DNA of 64,000 bases, from contig JAFDVK010000004.1 in the NCBI GenBank assembly GCA_018269005.1, positions 1-64,000 of the forward strand, given 5' to 3'. The translations under genes and the position numbers were made by a program. Within the stretch, counting starts at the first letter, position 1. Each line of letters begins with the position of its first letter. This DNA is from Acidobacteriota bacterium (GTDB lineage: Bacteria; Acidobacteriota; Blastocatellia; Pyrinomonadales; Pyrinomonadaceae). This document shows, piece by piece, positions 8,107 through 15,465 of this stretch. Under the pieces are notes generated by a model. The model did no database searches. It worked only from the letters and a program-made list of their open reading frames with translations, and was not told the origin of the DNA.

Positions 8107-10371
8107 TTGAAGCTTGGATCCGCACAATCAAAGACCGACCCGATCAAGTTCGTCGAGGTCGCCCTTCCCGTTCCGCTCAATCGCGTTTTTACTTACTCAG
8201 TGCCGGAAGAAGAGTTAAGTGCACCAAAACTCGGCCAACGCGTGCGTGTTCCTTTTGGCAAACGGCGCCTTATCGGCTTCGTCGTCGCGGTTCACAGCGA
8301 ACTTCCCGACGACCTCGATGTAGATCCTGCAAAGCTTCGCCCGACGATCGAATTTCTCGACGACGAACCGCTCGTCACGTCCGAGATACTTCGCCTCACA
8401 GAATGGACGGCCGATTACTACGCTTCCTTCTGGGGCGAGATGCTAAAGGCCGCACTTCCCGCCGGAATGAACAGCGAGAAGGTCCGTCCCAAACGCCAAA
8501 AGGCTGTGAAATTGCTCGATCCGGTATCTGCCGACAATTCAAAAGAGCTTACTGCGGCGCAATCTGCGATACTTTCCGCGCTTGAAGATGCAGGCGGCGA
8601 ACTTCTCTGGACCGACCTGCTCGACGCTACCGGCACCAGTGCCTCGCCGGTCAATACGCTTGTCAAGCGGCGCTTTCTTGAGGTTTTCGTCCGAGACATA
8701 CATAGAGACCCGCTTTCTGCAGAAAAGTTGCCTGAGAGCCCAAATCTTGCTCTTACTGATCATCAAGCGAACGCGCTCGGCGAGATCACTGATGCGATAG
8801 ACGACAGCACGTTCAAAGCCTTTCTGCTCCACGGCGTTACGGGCAGCGGAAAGACCGAAGTCTATTTTCGTGCGATACGGCACACGGTCGCGATCGGACG
8901 TTCGGCGTTGATGCTCGTGCCGGAGATCGCGTTGACGCCTGTCTTCTCACGACAGCTTCGTGCCGCGTTCGGGGCGACCGTTGCGATACTGCATTCCGGA
9001 CTCTCGCAGGGTGAAAGGTTCGATGAATGGCGCCGGATACGTGCCGGGGAAGCACGTGTAGCGATCGGCACGCGATCGGCGGTTTTCGCGCCGCTCAAAA
9101 ATATCGGGCTCGTTATCGTTGACGAAGAGCACGATGCCGCGTATCGGCAGTGGGAGTCGCCGTTCTACAATGCGCGGGATGTCGCCGTGATGCGCGCAAA
9201 TCTCGCCGGTGCGGTCGCGGTGCTTGGTTCGGCGACACCGGCAATGGAAACTTTCCACAATGCGATGCACGGCAAGTACACACTGCTCTCAATGCCCGAA
9301 CGCATCGGCGGACGAAATCTCGCTTCTGCCGAACTCGTCGATATGCGCGAGGTCTTCAAGCGCGCGGGCAAAGATGTCGCGCTCTCAACCGAACTTCTCG
9401 ATGCGATCGGCGAAACAGCAGAAAGGGGCGAGCAGATCATAGTCCTGATGAATCGCCGCGGTTTTTCGCAATTCGTGCTTTGCCGCGAATGCGGCGAGAC
9501 GATCAAATGCGAGAACTGCGACATTACGCTCACGTTCCATCGACGCGATGGCCGCCTGACCTGCCATTACTGCGGATACAACGCGCCGGCTCCGAAAGTG
9601 TGTCCGCAATGTTCGAGTGAGTTTCTCTATTTCGTTGGCGAGGGGACTGAGAATCTTGCCGACCAGCTCGAAAAGAAATTCCCGGCTCTTAAGATAGACC
9701 GCATCGACCGCGACACGATCACTCGAAAGGGCGAGCTCGAAAAAAAACTTCTCGATTTTGCGGAAGGCCGCGTCGATATGCTCGTCGGCACGCAGATGAT
9801 AGCCAAAGGACACGATTTCCCGAACGTCACGCTCGTCGGCGTCGTCGGCGTCGATATCGGATTGGGACTGCCCGACCTTCGTTCGGCAGAAAGGACGTTT
9901 CAGATAATCACGCAGGTCGCCGGACGCTCCGGCCGGGGCGAAAAGCCGGGCCGCGTGATCATCCAGACCTATCATCCCGACCATTACGCACTCCAGCGGG
10001 CGATGGCTCAGGATTATGAAGGATTTTACAAAGAAGAGCTCAAATATCGAGAGAATTTCCGTTATCCGCCATTCGTCGCACTAGCGTCGATAATGGTGAG
10101 ACATCGTGATGTTTCGCGCACAAAGGCTATTGCGAACGCCCTTCGCCGCAGTCTTGATGCAGCGAATCCGGAGAAAACCGTTCATATCGTCGGCCCCGCA
10201 TTTGCGTCGATCGCGCGCCTAAAGAACGAGTATCGAATGCAGCTTATTCTGCGTTCTGAATCGCGCCGCGAACTTCGCAAGATACTCGATATCGGCCTGG
10301 CTGACGCAGAAGAACGCGGTGTCGAGTTGCGCTTTGTTTTTGTAGAGATCGACCCAGTGAGCTTGATGTAG
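8107..10371 (+). CDS. priA: primosomal replication-restart helicase PriA
   Basis: PriA is the 3'-to-5' superfamily-2 helicase that reloads the replisome at stalled forks. The 754-residue product has the N-terminal 3'-DNA-binding domain (V-A-L-P-V-P-L-N-R-V-F-T-Y). It has Walker A G-V-T-G-S-G-K-T-E and a D-E-E-H box. An eight-cysteine zinc-binding region is made of C-x2-C pairs from C-R-E-C to C-P-Q-C at about residues 459-500. The start is a TTG at 8107: no in-frame ATG or GTG occurs before the conserved domain, and no ribosome-binding site is obvious. It diverges from the membrane protein upstream of lon. Confidence 0.95.
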   Translation: MKLGSAQSKTDPIKFVEVALPVPLNRVFTYSVPEEELSAPKLGQRVRVPFGKRRLIGFVVAVHSELPDDLDVDPAKLRPTIEFLDDEPLVTSEILRLTEWTADYYASFWGEMLKAALPAGMNSEKVRPKRQKAVKLLDPVSADNSKELTAAQSAILSALEDAGGELLWTDLLDATGTSASPVNTLVKRRFLEVFVRDIHRDPLSAEKLPESPNLALTDHQANALGEITDAIDDSTFKAFLLHGVTGSGKTEVYFRAIRHTVAIGRSALMLVPEIALTPVFSRQLRAAFGATVAILHSGLSQGERFDEWRRIRAGEARVAIGTRSAVFAPLKNIGLVIVDEEHDAAYRQWESPFYNARDVAVMRANLAGAVAVLGSATPAMETFHNAMHGKYTLLSMPERIGGRNLASAELVDMREVFKRAGKDVALSTELLDAIGETAERGEQIIVLMNRRGFSQFVLCRECGETIKCENCDITLTFHRRDGRLTCHYCGYNAPAPKVCPQCSSEFLYFVGEGTENLADQLEKKFPALKIDRIDRDTITRKGELEKKLLDFAEGRVDMLVGTQMIAKGHDFPNVTLVGVVGVDIGLGLPDLRSAERTFQIITQVAGRSGRGEKPGRVIIQTYHPDHYALQRAMAQDYEGFYKEELKYRENFRYPPFVALASIMVRHRDVSRTKAIANALRRSLDAANPEKTVHIVGPAFASIARLKNEYRMQLILRSESRRELRKILDIGLADAEERGVELRFVFVEIDPVSLM

Positions 10372-10424
10372 GATCTTGCCTTTCGCCTTTTTGCCCTCTT
10401 CGTGCAACTTCCCGTGTCGTGGCA

Positions 10425-10453
10425 TTGCATTTGAGCAGATTCCATACGATACT
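10425..10453 (+). promoter_or_regulatory. candidate sigma-70 promoter for the NTF2-like gene
   Basis: TTGCAT (10425-10430), a 17-bp spacer, GATACT (10448-10453). It lies 60 bp upstream of the start codon in the gap after priA. Confidence 0.6.
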
Positions 10454-10513
10454 ATGCCCGTATTTTCAGCAATACAGGAACATTTCAAACAGATAAAAAA
10501 GGAATAGTTTTTT

Positions 10514-11011
10514 ATGAGATCGCTGCTTGCCCTTGGTTTGATCGCCGCCGTGATGTATGCATGCCAGATCGGTGACGACAAAGACCGACCCACACAACAG
10601 CCGCCTTCAAATGCTGCCCAAGCCCCGGCAAAAACTGGCCCGTCAAAACAGGATGTCTTTAATGAATTGCTATTGTTCGAAAAGAATCTGACGCAGGCTG
10701 TCCTTGACGGCGACATTTCTTTCCTTTCAAAGAATATGACCGAAGATTTTGTCCTGACCGGTGTAGATGGCAAGATCCAGGACAAGAACGAGGTCCTCGC
10801 GGATATAAAGAAAGAGCGGACGGTGAAGAAATTCGTCATCTCGGATGGCGAGCTTCTAAGCTTCAGCGAAGATTCTGCGGTATTTCAATATGTTCAGAAC
10901 ATCACGCTAAAGAACGGCGCATCCGGCAGGGCACGTATCGTTGATACGTTCGTCAAGCGAAACGGAGAATGGATGGTCAAATCCGAGCAGCAAACAATGC
11001 TGAAGAAATAG
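10514..11011 (+). CDS. secreted NTF2-like (DUF4440-type) protein, possible lipoprotein
   Basis: A 165-residue exported protein. The N-terminal hydrophobic segment ends in V-M-Y-A-C, a weak lipobox, so the mature protein may be a lipoprotein. A Pro/Gln-rich linker follows. The rest looks like an NTF2/SnoaL-type cone fold, with the helix F-N-E-L-L-L-F-E-K-N and strands ending in N-G-E-W-M-V-K-S-E-Q-Q. Members of this fold bind small ligands or act as enzymes, and nothing here shows which. It is monocistronic, between its own promoter and a strong terminator. Confidence 0.8.
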   Translation: MRSLLALGLIAAVMYACQIGDDKDRPTQQPPSNAAQAPAKTGPSKQDVFNELLLFEKNLTQAVLDGDISFLSKNMTEDFVLTGVDGKIQDKNEVLADIKKERTVKKFVISDGELLSFSEDSAVFQYVQNITLKNGASGRARIVDTFVKRNGEWMVKSEQQTMLKK

Positions 11012-11025
11012 GAAGCGTTGTTGAT

Positions 11026-11057
11026 ACCGGTCGCTCTCGCGACCGGTTTTGCTTTTA
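11026..11057 (+). terminator. Rho-independent terminator
   Basis: A perfect 9-bp stem ACCGGTCGC / GCGACCGGT with a TCTC loop is followed by TTTGCTTTT, 14 bp after the NTF2-like gene. Confidence 0.85.
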
Positions 11058-11072
11058 CGCTGCTTCCAAACC

Positions 11073-11645
11073 CTAGTTGATCGCCCTTGAGCTTAACCCC
11101 GAAAGCTTTAGATCGACTTTTGCATAGATCTCAGCAACAGAGACCTTGCAGTTCAGCGTATCGATCGAGACAACGTCGTCACGTTCATCATAGATCTTAT
11201 AGAGCCATTGCTTGGCGTTCTGCCGAGCATAGTGCTCGATCCGCATTTGATCTGAACGTACGAGAATGCACTCTTTTATACTCGGAAGTGCAAGGTAACC
11301 CTCGAGTTTTTCGGCACGACCGAGCGGATCGACATCGTTAGAGATCGTCTCGACAATGACCGTCGGATTCTGAAGTATCTCGCGGCCTTCAGCAAATTTC
11401 GGCTCTCCGTTCACGATCACGATACTCGGACAGCTCGTCGATCCTTTTTGGAGTTCGACGCACATTCCATTTACGTAGATCTCGGATTTCGAGCCGTGGA
11501 TCCGGCTGCCGATGGCAATAGCGGTATTGGTCGCAATAAGGCTGTTCCAACGGCCTCCCAAAGCCTTTTGTGACGGCTGAAGCGGCCTGTGTTTTAGGGT
11601 TTCTGACGCATTTCCTCGCTGAACTGCGGCACTCGTCTCGGTCAT
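11073..11645 (-). CDS. Uma2-family (DUF820) endonuclease-like protein, probably degenerate
   Basis: The C-terminal two thirds match the Uma2/DUF820 restriction-endonuclease fold: N-P-T-V-I-V-E-T-I-S, then A-E-K-L-E-G-Y-L-A-L-P-S-I-K-E, and R-I-E-H-Y-A-R-Q. The family active site is D...E-x-K. The Glu and Lys are present, but the usual P-D-I-V-V aspartate is a serine (C-P-S-I-V-I-V). The N-terminal segment that normally carries E-Y-x-x-G-E-I is missing. This suggests an inactive or decaying copy. Length is 190 residues against a usual 180-200. It stands alone, convergent with the NTF2-like gene. Confidence 0.7.
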   Translation of the reverse strand: MTETSAAVQRGNASETLKHRPLQPSQKALGGRWNSLIATNTAIAIGSRIHGSKSEIYVNGMCVELQKGSTSCPSIVIVNGEPKFAEGREILQNPTVIVETISNDVDPLGRAEKLEGYLALPSIKECILVRSDQMRIEHYARQNAKQWLYKIYDERDDVVSIDTLNCKVSVAEIYAKVDLKLSGLSSRAIN

Positions 11646-11814
11646 AAATTATCGATACCTCCGGCTGATCAATAGTATTTAGCAAAAGGAGAGACACAAC
11701 CAAGATCGGGGAATCTTTGCGTGAGAGTTATTGTCTTTCACCAATAGTTTGGCACAAACGCCAAAGGCATTTCAACAATTATCGAACCGGGCGAGAAAAA
11801 TGCTCGTTTGCAGT

Positions 11815-12429
11815 CTAGTCTCTTTGCAGAGTGACCGAATATGACCGCCACGAATAAGTTGCCGACAAAGCACCCTGACGGAAATAGACGTATGCTCGGC
11901 CGTTCAGGGCCGCCTCGCTGTCAAAGAGCGTGACATTCGTTTGCTCATTCCTGATCTTGACCTGCCCTTTCATCCAGACGGGAAAGCTTATGTGCGTCGT
12001 TCTCGCAAACGGCGATTGCATCGGAACTCTGAATTCAGGATAGAAGACACGCGTTTCGGAGAAAAGTGCAGTTTCGATCGGCTGTGCAGTGCTGCCTGAC
12101 GTAATAAAATACCAAGGCGGTATCGTGCCTTCCGGTGCATTGCTGCCGGGAAACGCCGTGCCCTTTCGGCAAGGAGAACAGCCAAACACGTCGCCAAATG
12201 CCATAAATGATCCGTCTATTGCCGATTTCGTGTGCAGCACGCCATCTGCGGTCCTGAACGAGACCGCAAACTCGCCTCTTCCTGTCGAAACACCAGTTAC
12301 GTCCGAGGAGATCGTAATAGATTCGACCGTGATCGGCTCGAAGGTTTCGGCCGCCGCAGCACGGGGCAAGAAAGCAACCACGAAGACCGCGAAGACAAGG
12401 AAGATGAAGATCGAACGCATATTACTCAT
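11815..12429 (-). CDS. secreted protein of unknown function
   Basis: A 204-residue protein with a clear signal peptide: a hydrophobic F-I-F-L-V-F-A-V-F-V-V core and an A-A-A-A cleavage zone near residue 26. The mature part is beta-rich with one C-S-P-C motif and a G-T-I-P-P-W-Y-F segment. Similar short exported proteins occur in Blastocatellia, but I recognise no family. ATG at 12429 or 12420 could start it. It diverges from lpxD across an 86-bp gap. Confidence 0.7.
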   Translation of the reverse strand: MSNMRSIFIFLVFAVFVVAFLPRAAAAETFEPITVESITISSDVTGVSTGRGEFAVSFRTADGVLHTKSAIDGSFMAFGDVFGCSPCRKGTAFPGSNAPEGTIPPWYFITSGSTAQPIETALFSETRVFYPEFRVPMQSPFARTTHISFPVWMKGQVKIRNEQTNVTLFDSEAALNGRAYVYFRQGALSATYSWRSYSVTLQRD

Positions 12430-12471
12430 TCTAGAATGGCCGCAAAATCCCCAATGCGCAATGCTGCCATC

Positions 12472-12499
12472 TTGGATTAAAGGCCTTTCAGGGTTATTC
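12472..12499 (+). promoter_or_regulatory. candidate promoter of the lpxD operon
   Basis: TTGGAT (12472-12477), a 16-bp spacer, TTATTC (12494-12499), ending 16 bp before the lpxD start. The -10 is poor, and the short leader leaves room for doubt. Confidence 0.35.
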
Positions 12500-12515
12500 T
12501 TTTCGCTTAAACAAA

Positions 12516-13544
12516 ATGATGAAACTGCTCGAACTTGCAGAAAAAACTGATTCGACGATCGAAAGCGGCGACGCGAACATCGAGATCGTGTCAGCCGCGG
12601 GCCTTGATCTTGCCGGCGAAGGTGAGGTCACATTTCTGGCGAACCCGAAATATACCACGCAGATCGGCGAAACACGAGCTTCGGCGATATTTCTCGACGA
12701 AGGCATCATGATCAATCGCGAGGATATCGCTATCCTGCGTACAAAGGATCCGTATCTCGCGTACACAAAGGCTTTACGAGCATTCTTCCCTGTTGACGAA
12801 CTCAAGCCATTTATACACTCCTCGGCCGTTATCGATCCGACCGCAACCGTCGATCCCGACACGGAGATCCACGCGAATGTCGTTGTCGGTGCGAATACCG
12901 TGATCGAAAAGGGTGTGCGGATCTTTCCCAATGCGACCGTCTATGACGGCGTGAAGATCGGCGAGAATTCGACGATCCATTCGGGAGTCTCGATCCGCGA
13001 GAACTGCGAGGTCGGCCAACGCTGTATCATCCACAACAACACAACTCTCGGTTCCGACGGCTTCGGCTATGCAAAGACCGCAGAAAAGGCGTGGCTAAAG
13101 ATCCCGCAGACGGGCCGCGTCGTACTGGAAGACGATGTCGAGATCGGTGCGAATACGGCGATCGACTGCGCGTCGGTCGGCGAAACTCGAATAAAACGCG
13201 GGGCAAAGATCGACAACTTAGTGCAGATCGGGCATTCCTGCACGATCGATGAAGACGCTCTTATCTGTGCTCAGACCGGGCTTGCGGGAAGTTCGCATAT
13301 CGGAAAACGGGTCATCCTGACCGGACAGGTCGGTATCGCCGGCCACTTGAAAGTGGGCGACGACGCGATAATCACCGCGAAGTCCGCCACTTCGCACGAT
13401 GTCGAGCCCGGCAAGGTGATATCGGGAATTCCGGCTTTCGACAACCGCGAATGGCTGCGTTCGGCCGCCGCGTTCCGAAAGCTTGGTGAGATGGCGTCGC
13501 GCTTGCGTGCCCTCGAGAAAAAGGTATTCGGCAAAGGAGAGTAG
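12516..13544 (+). CDS. lpxD: UDP-3-O-acylglucosamine N-acyltransferase
   Basis: LpxD adds the second 3-hydroxyacyl chain to UDP-glucosamine in lipid A synthesis, so its presence indicates a Gram-negative outer membrane. The 342-residue product has the N-terminal uridine-binding domain and a long left-handed beta-helix of hexapeptide repeats. The catalytic histidine sits in V-Q-I-G-H-S. The G-S-D-G-F-G-Y segment is typical of the family. The stop codon TAG is immediately followed by the ATG of the cation exchanger gene, so the two are co-transcribed. No other lpx gene lies nearby. Confidence 0.95.
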   Translation: MMKLLELAEKTDSTIESGDANIEIVSAAGLDLAGEGEVTFLANPKYTTQIGETRASAIFLDEGIMINREDIAILRTKDPYLAYTKALRAFFPVDELKPFIHSSAVIDPTATVDPDTEIHANVVVGANTVIEKGVRIFPNATVYDGVKIGENSTIHSGVSIRENCEVGQRCIIHNNTTLGSDGFGYAKTAEKAWLKIPQTGRVVLEDDVEIGANTAIDCASVGETRIKRGAKIDNLVQIGHSCTIDEDALICAQTGLAGSSHIGKRVILTGQVGIAGHLKVGDDAIITAKSATSHDVEPGKVISGIPAFDNREWLRSAAAFRKLGEMASRLRALEKKVFGKGE

Positions 13545-14597
13545 ATGAACCGAAAGGAGAAGATCATTGTCGGCATTTGCCTGATTTTCACGATAGCGGC
13601 GGGCGTGATGCACTATTCCGGTGCGAACCCTATCCTTTCATTCGTCGTTACGGCCGGGGCCCTGGCACTGCTTGCCGTGATCGTCGGTGAATCGACCGAT
13701 CAGCTTGGCCGACGTCTGGGACCCGGAGCGACCGGCATCCTTCAGTCTGCTCTTGGCAACTTGCCGGAACTCTTTGTCTGCATCTTTGCACTGCGTGCAG
13801 GCTTGGACACGGTCGTTCAAGCCGCATTGATCGGTTCGATCCTTGGCAACTCGATCTTGGTACTTGGACTCGCTCTTTTTGTCGGCGGCTTAAAGAATGG
13901 CACCCAGCGATTTCGCTCGGAGCCGCCGAAGATGATCGTGACATTGATGCTCATCGCGGTCGCAGCACTCGCGGTGCCGACGCTCGCAAAAGAGCTTCAC
14001 ACACCCGCAGAATCGCATATCGCAGGCCTCGATTCCTTCGTTGCGATCGTTATGCTCTTGCTCCTCGCCGCAAGCATCTACTTCTTTGTCAAGGGCGATC
14101 TGGCAGCAGAGAGCACCGGTGCGGAACAGCATGACACGTGGCCCGTTTGGCTGCCGAGCATTATGCTTTTGGGTTCCGGCGTCGGAGCAGCATTCGTCTC
14201 CGACTGGTTTGTCGAAGCGCTTCAGCCGACGATGGAGTTGCTCGGTATCGCACCTGCTTTCGCCGGCCTCGTAGTAGTAGCAATCGCCGGAAACGCCATC
14301 GAGAATCTAGTCGGCGTTCAGCTTGCGTGGCGTAATCAGACGGATTATGCCGTAAGCGTAATTTTGAACGGTTCGCTTCAGATCGCACTCGGCCTCTTCC
14401 CTGTGCTCGTTCTACTCTCATTCTTCCTCGGCGGCGCTGTACTTTCCTTCATCCTTACGCCGCTCTTGCTCGCGGCGTTGGTGCTCTCCGTGATCGTCTC
14501 GGCGTTCATCGTTTACGACGGCGAGTCGATCTGGCTTGAAGGCCTTGCGCTCATCGGGCTCTATTGCATCATTGCGGCCGCATTCTGGTGGGGATAA
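13545..14597 (+). CDS. calcium/proton exchanger (CaCA/CAX family)
   Basis: A 350-residue inner-membrane protein with about 11 hydrophobic segments. It has the two alpha repeats of the Ca2+:cation antiporter superfamily: G-N-L-P-E-L-F-V near residue 68 and G-N-A-I-E-N-L-V near residue 249. The acidic residue in each repeat binds the cation. It should export Ca2+ in exchange for H+. It starts directly after the lpxD stop codon. Substrate assignment rests on family membership only. Confidence 0.9.
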   Translation: MNRKEKIIVGICLIFTIAAGVMHYSGANPILSFVVTAGALALLAVIVGESTDQLGRRLGPGATGILQSALGNLPELFVCIFALRAGLDTVVQAALIGSILGNSILVLGLALFVGGLKNGTQRFRSEPPKMIVTLMLIAVAALAVPTLAKELHTPAESHIAGLDSFVAIVMLLLLAASIYFFVKGDLAAESTGAEQHDTWPVWLPSIMLLGSGVGAAFVSDWFVEALQPTMELLGIAPAFAGLVVVAIAGNAIENLVGVQLAWRNQTDYAVSVILNGSLQIALGLFPVLVLLSFFLGGAVLSFILTPLLLAALVLSVIVSAFIVYDGESIWLEGLALIGLYCIIAAAFWWG

Positions 14598-14606
14598 AGT
14601 AAAACT

Positions 14607-15059
14607 ATGGCAAACGAAGTATCTGAAAAGGGCTACGACCTGTCGCCCCTGAGTGAAGAAAGGATCGCGGAACTGGCCGAGAGTTTGACAGACGAGCAGC
14701 GGCGTGTGCTCCTGAACCACGGAACGGAAGCTGCGTTCTGCGGCAACTTGCTCGACAATCATCTCGAAGGTACCTATGCATGCCGCCTTTGCGGTCTGCC
14801 CCTTTTTTCTTCGGAAAAGAAGTTCCATTCCGGGACTGGCTGGCCTTCGTTCTATGCTCCGTTCGATAAGGATCATCTGACCAAGATCGAGGATAATTCC
14901 TATGGTATGCGTCGTGTCGAGATCCGATGTGCTCGATGCGGAGGCCACCAGGGACACGTTTTTCCGGACGGCCCGCCGCCGACCGGACAGAGATACTGCA
15001 TAAATTCGGAATCGCTCGAATTCTTCGAGAAAGGCGAGGAGATACCACAGCGGACTTGA
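14607..15059 (+). CDS. msrB: peptide-methionine (R)-S-oxide reductase
   Basis: MsrB reduces the R epimer of methionine sulfoxide in proteins, using thioredoxin. The 150-residue product has both structural zinc pairs (C-R-L-C-G and C-A-R-C-G), the G-T-G-W-P-S-F motif, and the catalytic cysteine in R-Y-C-I-N-S. Its TGA overlaps the ATG of the DCC-family gene by one base, which implies coupled translation. It fits with trxA and YpdA elsewhere in the window as redox repair. Confidence 0.95.
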   Translation: MANEVSEKGYDLSPLSEERIAELAESLTDEQRRVLLNHGTEAAFCGNLLDNHLEGTYACRLCGLPLFSSEKKFHSGTGWPSFYAPFDKDHLTKIEDNSYGMRRVEIRCARCGGHQGHVFPDGPPPTGQRYCINSESLEFFEKGEEIPQRT

Positions 15060-15457
15060 TGGATAGCCAACCGATCGTTCTTTTTGACGGTGTCTGTAAT
15101 TTCTGCGACGGTGCGGTAAACTTCGTGATCGCCCGTGACAAGGCAGGCATCTTTCGCTTTGCTCCGCTCCAGTCCGAAGCGGGACGCGAACTCGTCGCGA
15201 AATACGAGATCCCTGAGGATGTGGATTCCGTGATCTTGATCGACAACGACAGGGCCTATCTGCATTCGGACGCCGCCCTGCATATCGCAAAAAGACTCGG
15301 CGGCGGCTGGAGGTTCCTGACGGCATTTGCGGTCTTGCCTCGTTTTGTTCGCGACTGGTTTTATCGCATGTTCGCAAATAATCGCTATCGGCTGTTTGGT
15401 AAGAAGGATGCGTGCATGATGCCGACGCCGGAGATCCGCGGACGTTTCCTCTCTTGA
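15059..15457 (+). CDS. DCC-family (DUF393) thiol-disulfide oxidoreductase-like protein
   Basis: A 132-residue cytoplasmic protein beginning V-L-F-D-G-V-C-N-F-C-D-G, the D-x-x-C-x-x-C motif of the DCC/DUF393 family. These proteins resemble thioredoxin-fold oxidoreductases, but their reaction is not established. The frame is open upstream inside msrB; ATG at 15059 is chosen because it begins right before the motif and overlaps the msrB stop. Eight bases separate it from mutS2. Its neighbours suggest a thiol-redox role, which is inference. Confidence 0.85.
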   Translation: MDSQPIVLFDGVCNFCDGAVNFVIARDKAGIFRFAPLQSEAGRELVAKYEIPEDVDSVILIDNDRAYLHSDAALHIAKRLGGGWRFLTAFAVLPRFVRDWFYRMFANNRYRLFGKKDACMMPTPEIRGRFLS

Positions 15458-15465
15458 GTGTTCCG

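Noticed and set aside
14418..15377. 319-residue minus-strand frame across the exchanger, msrB and DCC genes
   Set aside because: It is antisense to three confidently identified genes and has Arg-rich random-like sequence.
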